DNA from: Streptomyces fumigatiscleroticus | GTDB lineage: Bacteria; Actinomycetota; Actinomycetes; Streptomycetales; Streptomycetaceae | Assembly: GCF_014647975.1 (NCBI RefSeq) | Contig: NZ_BMQF01000007.1 | Location: 186,001-250,000, forward strand | Direction of reading: 5' to 3' | DNA: 64,000 nt | Shown: positions 45,010 to 53,416 of the stretch, piece after piece | Numbering within the stretch: position 1 is the first letter of the stretch | Layout: every line of letters begins with the position of its first letter | The notes under the pieces: model-generated | The model's database searches: none | Told to the model about the DNA's origin: nothing | What the model saw: only the letters and a program-made list of their open reading frames with translations | Translations under genes and position numbers: made by a program

Positions 45010-45036
45010 AAACCCCAGGTCAGTAGCCTGGGGTTT
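45010..45036 (+). terminator. tRNA-Gly terminator
   Basis: AAACCCCAGG pairs with CCTGGGGTTT over TCAGTAG, 8 nt after the tRNA. Confidence 0.8.
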
Positions 45037-45292
45037 GCTTGCTGTCTAGTCCAATTTAGGGGTGGCGCGCCCTCCGCGTGCCCTAAGTCGAGGTGCAGCG
45101 CCCCCCAAGGGGCGCGGGGGCTCGAATTTCGGAGACCCGCCCTCGACCGTCTCAAATGGCGAGACTCATTTTGTGTGGCCTGCGCCACACGACGCGCAAA
45201 TGGCGGCGAAGTCGCCTACGCAAAGGTCGACTTGCAGGCTGGCACGCAGCTTCGACTACCTGGACGTACTTCGGTCGTTTCGCAGCGGCAGC

Positions 45293-46096
45293 ATGAGCGG
45301 GTGGTTCACAATGCGCGCCATGCCCACGAGGTACGACCGTTCTCGAAGACGCCGAACGTCATCGCGTTGTGGGCGTCCCACGAAGAAAGGGACGCCCTGC
45401 AAGCTCCCCCAGGAGATCGGCCGAGGCTGTCGGCACCACGCCACCCGAGCTGAGCGTGAAGCTGCCGCCGAGGAGGCAAAAGCTCGGACCGAGACGGCGA
45501 GGCAGCAGGCAGAACGAGAACAGCGGACGATCAGAGTCGCGCTCTCGCTCGTCACCCTGGCCGTGTTTGTTGGCCTTGGCGTCGGTGTCTGGGATGCCTG
45601 GAAGAACGATCGGCACGAGTCCATGTGCCGGCCACACCGAACTGAGGCACTGGCGCTGAGCGACAAGACCCGCGCCGTACGGATTCCTTTGGTGTTCGCT
45701 GGCGACCCGAACATCAGCATCCTGCAGCTCGGGACCAAGCTCCCCGACGATCTCGGAAACCTCGACACCACATCGGCCACCGAGCTGGACATAGCAACGG
45801 CGTACGCCAAGAAGCGCGACCTGGCCGGTCAGGCTGCACGCATCGTTCTCGACCACCAAGAGTGCTTCGACAGCGACTTCATCACCGAGGCCACCCGCAT
45901 AGATCAGGCCCCTACCGAGGTCAGCCGGGTAGACATGCCCTCAAGTCATTCGTGGATCTTTGCTGTCTGCCCCCGGCGAACCGAGATGCAGAGCGCGAGA
46001 CCTCGCTGCCCAGCCGCGGAAAACGGCGTGCGCCCGGTGTGGGCAGTGCTGATAGTTGCCGCATGGATGCGATCGAGGCCGCACGCGCCGTCGTAG
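45293..46096 (+). CDS. Unknown membrane protein with Cys/His N-terminal motif
   Basis: 267 residues as read. The N-terminus has RCGRPTKKGTPCKLPQEIGR followed by GCRHHAT, a C-x8-C-x9-C-x2-H arrangement that may bind zinc. A charged coiled segment (EREAAAEEAKARTETARQQ) and one helix (VALSLVTLAVFVGLGVGVW) follow, then an extracytoplasmic helical part. The last 50 or so residues look random and overlap the next gene, so the original stop may have been lost. Start codon uncertain (45293 or 45320). Codon use is less biased than in core genes, consistent with acquired DNA. Confidence 0.5.
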   Translation: MSGWFTMRAMPTRYDRSRRRRTSSRCGRPTKKGTPCKLPQEIGRGCRHHATRAEREAAAEEAKARTETARQQAEREQRTIRVALSLVTLAVFVGLGVGVWDAWKNDRHESMCRPHRTEALALSDKTRAVRIPLVFAGDPNISILQLGTKLPDDLGNLDTTSATELDIATAYAKKRDLAGQAARIVLDHQECFDSDFITEATRIDQAPTEVSRVDMPSSHSWIFAVCPRRTEMQSARPRCPAAENGVRPVWAVLIVAAWMRSRPHAPS

Positions 46097-46767
46097 ATGA
46101 ACAGCACCCCGAAGCGGCGCCGCGTTCCTGGGCGGCAGCGTCGTGACGGGCCGCCGAACGGCCACGTCGGACCTCGACGTCGTGGTCCTGCTCCACGGAG
46201 CCCCAGCCCCCCTACCGGGCGAGCCTCCAGTACGCCGGCTGGCCGGTGGAGATGTTTGTTCACACCGAGGCGACGTGGCACGCCTACGTCGGACGGGAGC
46301 TGCGCAAGCGCCGGTCACCGCTGCTGTGGATGTGTGCCGATGGGCTGCTGCTCTTCGACACCGATGTACTCGGGGCCCGCCTCGCCGCACAGGCCCGGAA
46401 GCTGACCGCCGCCGGACCACCACCGGTGTCGTCGGAAGAGATCGATGATCGCCGCTACGCGATCACCGACCTCCTCGACGACCTCGCGGGAAGCGACGAC
46501 CAGCGCGAGCGTCTGTTCATCGCGACCGAGCTGGTCCGACGCACCGGTGAGCTGGCACTGGCCGTTGGCGGTTCGTGGGGTGGCGGTGGGAAGTGGCTGG
46601 CACGCCGTCTTGAGACGACCGCGCCAGGGCTCAGCGCACGCCTCCACCACGGCCTACAGGAGGTACTGGACGGGAGAGTCGAGACACTCGTGGCCGTCGT
46701 GGACGAGGTGCTCGGGCAGATCGGTGGCCGGTTGTGGTTCGGCTACAAGCGTGTCGGGGCGCCCTGA
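46063..46767 (+). pseudogene. Nucleotidyltransferase, two compensating frameshifts
   Basis: Read with frame changes it gives an intact nucleotidyltransferase N-terminus: the start MDAIEAARAVVDEQHPEAA, then the motif GSVVTGRRTATSDLDVVVLL with the Gly-Ser and double-Asp metal site, then PVEMFVHTEATWHAYVGRE. The ATG frame stops at 46141. The middle part (about 46115-46215) is in another frame, and the rest, to 46767, returns to the first frame. A missing base near 46117 and an extra C in the C-run near 46212 explain it. A helical C-terminal domain follows. True mutation or sequencing error cannot be separated here. Confidence 0.7.
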
Positions 46768-46815
46768 GCGATCCCGCGCTGCGGACGTCGCAACGTCTGC
46801 TCTTCCACGTGCAGA

Positions 46816-47769
46816 TCACTTGACGGAGAACAACGCCCGAGCCTCCTCGGCGCACCCCCACGACAGCGTGACGCCAGCACCTCCGTGCCCGTAGTTGTGC
46901 ACGACCGCAGTGCCGTCCTCCCCCACCTCTTCCTCCACACGGACCGTGGCGCGGGTCGGTCGAGCGCCGACCCTGTGCTCCAGGACGCGGGCTTGGGCGA
47001 GTCGGGGCTCGACCTCGGAACAGCGGGCGAGGATGCCGGCAGCCGCCTTGTCGTCGGGGGCCAGATCGCCCTCGCCGTCCATCGCCGTGCCGCCCAGGAC
47101 GACGGTGTCGCCGTGGGGGTAGAAGCACAGGAGGTCCGGGGAGAGGCCGGTGTCCTCGGAGAAGAACTCGGTCAGCCCGGGGTTGGTGACGACGACGTGC
47201 TGACCGCGGATGGGCCGGAGGTCGGGGTCCGGAACCAGGTCGCGCGCCCCGAGGCCCGCGCAGTTGACGATCGCCGAAGCCGGACCGGCGTCCGAGAGCG
47301 AGGTCAGCCGTCGCTGCTCGACCACACCGCTGGCATCGCGGAGTCGGCGCAGGAGGTAGTCGAGGTAGGTGGGCATGTCGATCAGTGGCACGGTGAACCG
47401 GTAGCCCGCCGTGAACCCGGCCGGAAGTTCGGCCCGCTCGCACGGCCGGAAACCCGGCAAAGTGGTGGCCCAGTCTGGCGCGGCTTCGGCCGTGCGGGAC
47501 GCTTCGATGCCACTGGTGAGCCGGACGCCCGTCGCCGGGTCCTGGGCCAGCTCCCGGAAGATCTCCAAGGACCGTTGTCCCCACTGGTCGACCTTGTCCT
47601 TCGGCTCGACCAGGTAAGGCCCCCACATCGCCCCGGCCGCCAGCGACGTGACCCCCGGCACCTGCTCGGCGATCACGTGCACCGAAGCCCCGGCCTCGGC
47701 GAGAACGACGGCCGTGGTGAGCCCAGCCACCCCAGCCCCGACAACGACAACGCGCTCCCCTGCGGTCAT
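46816..47769 (-). CDS. FAD-dependent D-amino-acid-oxidase-like oxidoreductase
   Basis: 317 residues. FAD-binding GxGxxG in VVVVGAGVAGLTTAVVLAE at the N-terminus, AAGAMWGPY and NCAGLGARDL as in the DAO family, IRGQHVVVTNPG, and a C-terminal HNYGHGGAGVTLSWGCA that matches the D-amino-acid oxidase end with the substrate Arg earlier in HRVGARPTRATV. Probably oxidises a D-amino or glycine-like substrate to an imino acid. It begins 10 bp after the stop of the XRE regulator, so the two are one transcript. Confidence 0.87.
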   Translation of the reverse strand: MTAGERVVVVGAGVAGLTTAVVLAEAGASVHVIAEQVPGVTSLAAGAMWGPYLVEPKDKVDQWGQRSLEIFRELAQDPATGVRLTSGIEASRTAEAAPDWATTLPGFRPCERAELPAGFTAGYRFTVPLIDMPTYLDYLLRRLRDASGVVEQRRLTSLSDAGPASAIVNCAGLGARDLVPDPDLRPIRGQHVVVTNPGLTEFFSEDTGLSPDLLCFYPHGDTVVLGGTAMDGEGDLAPDDKAAAGILARCSEVEPRLAQARVLEHRVGARPTRATVRVEEEVGEDGTAVVHNYGHGGAGVTLSWGCAEEARALFSVK

Positions 47770-47779
47770 GAACCTGACC

Positions 47780-49225
47780 CTAACGGCCGGGTTGCGTCGG
47801 TGGGGCGTGTTGGGCGAGGGCATCCTCCAGGGCTGGCAGGAAGCCGCGCACGTGAGGGTTGCGCTGTCGGCGACGGAGGTCGGCGGCAAGTTGGTGGAGC
47901 AGCGCCGCGCTGCGAGGCGAGCGGACGACAACGAGGCGGTCGGCGGCGATCTGGCCGATCTCGCAGGCTGCCTCCAGGTCTCCGTGCGCGCTGTGTCCCA
48001 GGGCCAGCCAGGCTCCCTCGAACATGGCTCGGCGCTGGCTTGGGTCGCCGCGCGGCACGTCGTACGCCCCGGACCTGAGCATCTCGGTCCCCTGGGCGAG
48101 GAAGCGACGGCTCTTTTTTCCGCTCTCCGCCTTCTGCTGTGCACGACCCATCTGGATGAGGCCGTAACCAGCCTGGCAGTCCAGGTGGTTGTCGGTGAGG
48201 AAGTACATCCAGCGGGGCTCTTCTTGGCGGCCGTCCCGGCTTGCGATCAGTTCGCGGGCAGCGCCACGAGTGTGGGCGAAGTCGTTGTCACGGCCGGCGG
48301 CGGCGTACGCGTAGGCCAGCCGGGACAGGACGGACGCCCGGACGGCCAGCGGGGCGGCGTCGCTCGCACGGCGGGCGGCTTCACCGAGGGCGATGGCGTC
48401 CGCGGGGTGTCCGCGACTCGCCGACTGGAACGACAGGTCGCCGAGGATGTGGGCACACAGGGGTAGATCATTGACCTGATGGGCAGCCCGAAGCGCCGTG
48501 ACGAAGTAGCGCTGCGCCAGTCCGTGGTCGGCCGCGTCGAAGGCCATCCAGCCGGCCAGCTGACCGATCTCCGCGAGCGCGCGGATCAGACGGCTCGCGA
48601 CAGCCGGAGGGTGGCCGCCTTCCCGAATCAGCAGCCCGACAGCCCGGAACTGGGCTCCAACGTAAGGCAGATGACGTGCCCCTCCGTGCTCGTCATCAAG
48701 CAACTGGAGCATGGGAAGATGCTGCTCCACTTGGTCCACGAGCGGATCGGTGCCGAGCGACGACGTCATTCGAGGCGTGTACTGACCACGTCCTGCGGTG
48801 CCGTCGAGGTACTGGGCGACGATCGCGAGGAGTCCCGCACCCGAGATCGCGAGGAACCGGCGACGGTCGACAAGCCCTCCCATCACCCAGTCCTCCACGA
48901 TCGCCTCCATGCCCTGCGCGGTCCAAGGCCGCGCAAGATCCGTGTCCGCGGGGACCAGCGCTGACGAGTCGCCCACACGGCCCTGCCACAGTTCGGCCAC
49001 CGAGACATTCCTACCCAACTCCTGGGTGAGCACGTAGGCGGTCATCATCGGCAACGGCGAGCGCGGCAGGGAGCCGGCGTCCCGCCAGTGGTACGGCGCC
49101 GACTCGGCCACCGTCCCCGCGCCGAACACCCGGTTGAGCTTGCGAGCGAGCGCCTTCGGGCTCCACCCGAGTTCGTCGAGGCACCCCGCCAGTACGACGT
49201 TGGGCTCGCCTGTCTGCGGCGCCAC
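47780..49225 (-). CDS. XRE/TPR regulator (NsdA-like)
   Basis: 481 residues. An N-terminal XRE-type HTH (LGWSPKALARKLNRVFG, HWRDAGSLPRS), a conserved RRRFLAISGAGLLAIVAQYLDG stretch (similar to twin-Arg-like segments in this Streptomyces family), then TPR-like helices to the end (GLAQRYFVTALRAAHQVND, LSRLAYAYAAAGRDNDFAH). Related proteins such as NsdA control antibiotic and sporulation genes in Streptomyces. It is divergent from the biosynthetic operon with 203 bp between, so it is a plausible pathway regulator. GTG/ATG choice not critical. Confidence 0.8.
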   Translation of the reverse strand: MAPQTGEPNVVLAGCLDELGWSPKALARKLNRVFGAGTVAESAPYHWRDAGSLPRSPLPMMTAYVLTQELGRNVSVAELWQGRVGDSSALVPADTDLARPWTAQGMEAIVEDWVMGGLVDRRRFLAISGAGLLAIVAQYLDGTAGRGQYTPRMTSSLGTDPLVDQVEQHLPMLQLLDDEHGGARHLPYVGAQFRAVGLLIREGGHPPAVASRLIRALAEIGQLAGWMAFDAADHGLAQRYFVTALRAAHQVNDLPLCAHILGDLSFQSASRGHPADAIALGEAARRASDAAPLAVRASVLSRLAYAYAAAGRDNDFAHTRGAARELIASRDGRQEEPRWMYFLTDNHLDCQAGYGLIQMGRAQQKAESGKKSRRFLAQGTEMLRSGAYDVPRGDPSQRRAMFEGAWLALGHSAHGDLEAACEIGQIAADRLVVVRSPRSAALLHQLAADLRRRQRNPHVRGFLPALEDALAQHAPPTQPGR

Positions 49226-49428
49226 GTGCGACCACCCTTCGCTCCAGTGGTTCGTCCCATCACTTCGCGAGCCCCATGGTGATGCCCCTGGACGGACGAT
49301 TCACCATCGCCGCACGGAAGTTGACCGAGTTGACCGACTGATCGGGTCCTGCCTGACCGTCCCCCTCCTGTGTTCTTGGATCCGGCGGAGGCGCCCGTCT
49401 TCCGAGCCGACGGAGAAAGAGGTGGGCC

Positions 49429-49953
49429 TTGAGACAGCACACGAGCACCTCCCCAGGCCGACCGGGCGGTGTGCTGGACCGTGACGCCGGACGACCGACC
49501 TCCGCCCCCGGACGCGGGCTCGTCGCTGGCGACGGCACGACCACCCTGATCACGGATCTGCCGTACGGACCGGAAGCGGCCGAGGTCGCCCGGGGCGCCG
49601 TGACGCTGGCGCTGCGTGGCACTGAGACGGACGTACTTGCTGACGCCCGCCTGATCGGGTCGGAGCTCGCGACGAACGCCTTCGTCTCGGGCAGTCCTCC
49701 GTTGGTTCTGTGCGTCGACCGCAGGAGTCTGGCCGACGGCGGCCTGGAGATCGAGATCACCGTCACCGACGGCGGCTGTTCCCGCCCGGCACCCGCTTCT
49801 CCTACCGCTCCCGACGAGCAGGCCGAATCAGGACGGGGACTGGTCATCGTCGATGCCTTGGCCGATGCCTGGTCGCTGACGACTGGCACCAGCGGCTCTC
49901 GTGCCTGGTGCCGACTCACCCACGGGCCGTGCTCCTCGTCCGACGGCGCCTGA
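49429..49953 (+). CDS. HATPase (anti-sigma-factor-like) protein
   Basis: 174 residues. GHKL ATPase fold of the RsbW type: N-box in ARLIGSELATNAFVSG, G1 in VTDGGCSRP, G2 in GRGLVIVDALADAWS. No sigma-factor or kinase domain attached. Such orphan proteins are plentiful in Streptomyces and seldom characterised. TTG start with AGGTGG upstream. It lies 45 bp before the glycosyltransferase and may be the first gene of the operon. Confidence 0.82.
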   Translation: MRQHTSTSPGRPGGVLDRDAGRPTSAPGRGLVAGDGTTTLITDLPYGPEAAEVARGAVTLALRGTETDVLADARLIGSELATNAFVSGSPPLVLCVDRRSLADGGLEIEITVTDGGCSRPAPASPTAPDEQAESGRGLVIVDALADAWSLTTGTSGSRAWCRLTHGPCSSSDGA

Positions 49954-49997
49954 TGTCCACGCCTGCCCAAACCCGTCCTCCAAGGAGGCACCACACA

Positions 49998-51308
49998 GTG
50001 CGCATCGACCACGCGACTTCCCCACCCTCACGCACGGCTGTGCCGGAGGCCGCTCGTCAGCCCAGGGTCGTCGTCGCTCTCCACGAGGGCTTCTACGGCG
50101 CGGAGTCTGGCACCGGCTTCAGCAACCGCGCCTTCCTCACGGCACTGGCCCGGCTCCTGCCGACAGGCCGCCTCTCGGTGATCACCCCGCACGTGCCCGA
50201 GACCACGGGAGCCCACAATCAGCGGTGGGTCGGCGAGGTGCGGCAGATACTGCGGCAGGCCGCAGCCGAGGTCATCACGATCCCGAAGGTCAACGCGCCG
50301 CCGGACTCGGTCCGCGGCTCGGTTCAGCTGTGCGACCTGGCGGGCGACGCGGCCATGCGCATCTCCGCGCGGGCGAGCCGGTGCCTCCTCGTCGGCCTCG
50401 ACATCCCGTTCCTCGGGCTCGCGCCCTACACGTCGCCGACTACGGACCTGCTGCTCGTGCCCCGCTCCACGACCGCGCTGACGCGGCCCAAGGATGTCTC
50501 CCGCGTCCGCTGGGAGCGCGACGCTCTGCGAGCGGCGACACTCCGAGGTGCGCGCGTCGGGGCTATCTCCTCCCACATGCGAGGCCACCTCGTCGTCAAC
50601 TACGCCGTCCCTCGGTCGAACATCGTGAGCATCCCGAACGGGCTGATCCGTGAGGAGATGGTCAAGCCGACCACGGCTCTGCCGCTGCCTTTCAAGGCCC
50701 GCGCCGGATTCCTTCTCGCCATGGGCCGCGCAGTCCCGACGAAAGGCTTCGAAGATCTCCTGGAGGCGTTGCGTCTACTGAAGGAACGCGGTGTCCCCGT
50801 TCCTCACCTGCTGCTGGCTGCCGTGACCTCGGAGGAACACAAGCACCCCTCCTCGTACCAGCAGGACCTGGCGGCGCACATCCGCGCGCACGATCTGGAC
50901 GCGACTCTGATCACTCGCTTCACACCCGCGATCCGTGCCTGGCTGCACAGCCCGGCCCTGCGCGCGGTCATCGTTCCCTCTCGCGAGGAGCCCTTCGGCC
51001 GGATACCCCTGGAGGCGTTCGCAGCAGGTGCGGGCCCGGTGGTCGCGACCACGGCCGGCGGCCTGGCTCAGACCGTCATCGAGGGCGAGACCGGCTTCAC
51101 GGCCGCACCGCAGGACCCCCGGTCCCTGGCATCCGCCCTGCACCGGGCCCTGACCGTCCTGCCCCGAGAACGCGATCGGCTTCGGAGCGCCGGGGCAGCC
51201 CTGGTGCGTTCCCGCCACGACTACGAGGCCAACGTCGGTTCCGTCATGGACCGCATCGCCCCTTGGGCGCTGGCGCAGTCAGCCATCGCGGAGGGCCGCG
51301 CGCGATGA
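49998..51308 (+). CDS. GT4-type glycosyltransferase (operon gene 1)
   Basis: 436 residues, GT-B fold. The C-terminal half has AMGRAVPTKGFEDLLEALR and the retaining-enzyme E-x7-E motif in REEPFGRIPLEAFAAGAGP. N-terminal acceptor domain begins VVVALHEGFYGAESGTGFS. Likely transfers a sugar from an NDP donor; acceptor unknown. GTG 49998 has AAGGAGG nine nt upstream; an ATG at 49950 is a weaker alternative. The stop overlaps the next start (ATGA). Confidence 0.85.
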   Translation: MRIDHATSPPSRTAVPEAARQPRVVVALHEGFYGAESGTGFSNRAFLTALARLLPTGRLSVITPHVPETTGAHNQRWVGEVRQILRQAAAEVITIPKVNAPPDSVRGSVQLCDLAGDAAMRISARASRCLLVGLDIPFLGLAPYTSPTTDLLLVPRSTTALTRPKDVSRVRWERDALRAATLRGARVGAISSHMRGHLVVNYAVPRSNIVSIPNGLIREEMVKPTTALPLPFKARAGFLLAMGRAVPTKGFEDLLEALRLLKERGVPVPHLLLAAVTSEEHKHPSSYQQDLAAHIRAHDLDATLITRFTPAIRAWLHSPALRAVIVPSREEPFGRIPLEAFAAGAGPVVATTAGGLAQTVIEGETGFTAAPQDPRSLASALHRALTVLPRERDRLRSAGAALVRSRHDYEANVGSVMDRIAPWALAQSAIAEGRAR

Positions 51309-52303
51309 ACCAGCCGGTGGTGCTGATCAGTCTGGAGTCCCCGCACTCCTTCTGGCGGCTGTCCTCCGATCACGAGCGTGCGCTGTCCGCCTCCTTCCCC
51401 GGCATCGAGTTCCGCAGGGCGACCGAGGACGCCGTGCCGCACCAGCTGGCCGACGCACACGTCTACTTCGGGTGGCGATTCGCGCCCTCGTGGCTGTTCG
51501 CAGCGCCACATCTGAAGTGGATCGCTTCCCCGGCCGCCGGCACCGACCATCTGCCCGTCGCCGAGGCGCACTCCGTCGGGGTGGCCCTGACCCGCTCGTA
51601 CGGCTTCCACGGCAGGCCCATGGCCGAGCACGCGATGGGCCTGGTCCTGGGCTTCTCCCGCGGGCTTTTCATCAGCCAGCGCGTCCAGCGGAACCGCGCC
51701 TGGTGGAAGGACGACCTGGCCGAGGAGTTCTTCGACCTGGCGGGGGCGACGATGACCATCGTCGGCTGCGGCAGCGTCGGACGCCACCTCGCCCATGCCG
51801 CCCGGGCCTTCGGCATGAACGTCATCGGAGTGCGCCGGACACCACCTGCGGCTTCCGAGGACGGGATCACATGGGTGCACACGACGGCAGTGCACCAGGC
51901 GGTATCCGTCGCCGACGTCGTGGTCAATCTGCTGCCCGCGACCCCTGCCACGCACCGCTACTTCGACCACGACCTCTTCTCGGCGTGCAAGCCCCGCTCT
52001 CTCTTCCTCAACCTCGGCCGCGCGGCAACCGTCGACCAGTCGGCCCTCCTGGCCTCACTCGACACCGGCCACCTGCGCGGCGCGGCCCTGGACGTGTTCG
52101 ACCCGAAACCGCTGCCCGCCCGCCATCCGCTGCGGCTCCACCCCCGGGTCGTACTCACCCCGAAAAGCTCGGTGTTCTGCCGCGCGTACATGGACGAGGC
52201 GGTGGCGTTCTTCGCCGACAACCTGCACCGCTACATCTCAGGCCAGCCCCTCAACGGCCTGGCCGAGGCGCCCGCCACCCGCTCTCCGCTCCTAGGAGGC
52301 TGA
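51305..52303 (+). CDS. D-2-hydroxyacid dehydrogenase-like protein with altered active site
   Basis: 332 residues, family of D-isomer-specific 2-hydroxyacid dehydrogenases. The NAD loop is TIVGCGSVGRHLAHAARAFG and the substrate Arg is kept in LNLGRAATVDQSALL. The catalytic Glu, expected in a D-V-F-x-x-E-P-L-P motif, is replaced in DVFDPKPLP, and the catalytic His, expected after TP, is replaced by Lys in VLTPKSSV. Both positions are lysine, so normal hydride chemistry is doubtful. It may bind a nucleotide, act on an unusual substrate, or use a different acid/base. Coupled to its neighbours on both sides. Confidence 0.82.
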   Translation: MNQPVVLISLESPHSFWRLSSDHERALSASFPGIEFRRATEDAVPHQLADAHVYFGWRFAPSWLFAAPHLKWIASPAAGTDHLPVAEAHSVGVALTRSYGFHGRPMAEHAMGLVLGFSRGLFISQRVQRNRAWWKDDLAEEFFDLAGATMTIVGCGSVGRHLAHAARAFGMNVIGVRRTPPAASEDGITWVHTTAVHQAVSVADVVVNLLPATPATHRYFDHDLFSACKPRSLFLNLGRAATVDQSALLASLDTGHLRGAALDVFDPKPLPARHPLRLHPRVVLTPKSSVFCRAYMDEAVAFFADNLHRYISGQPLNGLAEAPATRSPLLGG

Positions 52304-52306
52304 CCA

Positions 52307-53416
52307 ATGCCCACCCCAGACCACGACGACCTGGCCGCCGCCTTCGCCGCCGCAGGCCGCAACCACCCCTACCTGGCCTTCACCCTGAACTCGCTGTGCA
52401 ACCTGGACTGCGTGTTCTGCAAGCCCCGGTGCATGCCGGACTACGGGCACAAGGACCGACCCCTGACCGCCTCCGACTACGCGGCCATCGCCACCGAGGC
52501 CGGGACCTGGAAGATCAGGAAGGCACACTGCTCCGGCGGTGAACCGACCCTCCGAGCCGACATCCTCGACGTCATCGCGGGCCTCGCCGACGGCCTCGGG
52601 CCCGACGCCGCGATCGGCATAACCAGCCACGGCAACCTGCGCCGGGGACTGAGCGTCGAACAGCTCCACCACGCCGGCCTGACCTACCTCAACCTCAGCC
52701 TCCACAGCCTCGACCCGGCGCGGTCCGCCGCGATCATGGGCGGCGGCGACCCGCGCACCACCCGGAGCACCCTCGACACCGCCCTCTCCCTCGGCCTGCG
52801 AGTGAAGATCAACTGCGTTCTTCAGCGCACCTACCTGGACGACGCCTTCGCCGTGGCCGAACTCGCCCGCGACCTTCCCATCGCCGTCCGCCTGATCGAA
52901 CTCCAGAACATCGGCCCCGCCCAGGCGCTCTTCGACACCGAGTTCATCACCGAGGCAGAGGTACGCGACCGTCTCCACGAGTGGTTCGCGAACGCCGGCG
53001 AAGTCCCCCGGAACCAGCTGGGCGTCCGCAGCCCCGGGCAGTACCTCCGTCCCGACGGCTGGGCAGGATCGATCGGCTTCATCTCCAACTCCAGCTGCGC
53101 CACCTGCTCCGACGCCAACCGGATCAAAATCACGCCCACCGGAGTGGCGCGACCCTGCATCCTGCACAACCGCGACATCCCCCTGAAGCCCTACCTCGCC
53201 GACGGCACCCTCAGCGACGCCTTCGCCCACCTCTTCCAGACCATGCTCGACCGCAACACCAACGACGCCTGGCAGGGCTTCCACTACGTCGACTACGACC
53301 TGCGCTGGGACCGGATGGAGCGCCCCGAAGGCACCCCGGTCCTACCCCTGCTGCCCGTCCTCCCCACGGGGGCGGCCGGCCCCTCCTGCGCCCGCGCCTC
53401 CACCGAGGAGCGGTGA
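52307..53416 (+). CDS. MoaA-like radical SAM enzyme with second Fe-S site
   Basis: 369 residues. Radical SAM motif C-x3-C-x2-C in LCNLDCVFCKPRC, SAM-binding SGGEPTLR. The C-terminus has SCATCSDANRIKITPTGVARPCI, the layout of the auxiliary [4Fe-4S] site of MoaA. It starts 3 bp after the dehydrogenase-like gene. The molybdopterin genes are absent here, so it is more likely recruited for a different radical reaction than a true MoaA. The substrate is unknown. Confidence 0.86.
   Translation: MPTPDHDDLAAAFAAAGRNHPYLAFTLNSLCNLDCVFCKPRCMPDYGHKDRPLTASDYAAIATEAGTWKIRKAHCSGGEPTLRADILDVIAGLADGLGPDAAIGITSHGNLRRGLSVEQLHHAGLTYLNLSLHSLDPARSAAIMGGGDPRTTRSTLDTALSLGLRVKINCVLQRTYLDDAFAVAELARDLPIAVRLIELQNIGPAQALFDTEFITEAEVRDRLHEWFANAGEVPRNQLGVRSPGQYLRPDGWAGSIGFISNSSCATCSDANRIKITPTGVARPCILHNRDIPLKPYLADGTLSDAFAHLFQTMLDRNTNDAWQGFHYVDYDLRWDRMERPEGTPVLPLLPVLPTGAAGPSCARASTEER

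Noticed and set aside
52307..53416. Calling the first radical SAM gene moaA
   Set aside because: It shares the MoaA layout but sits in a biosynthetic operon with no molybdopterin genes.
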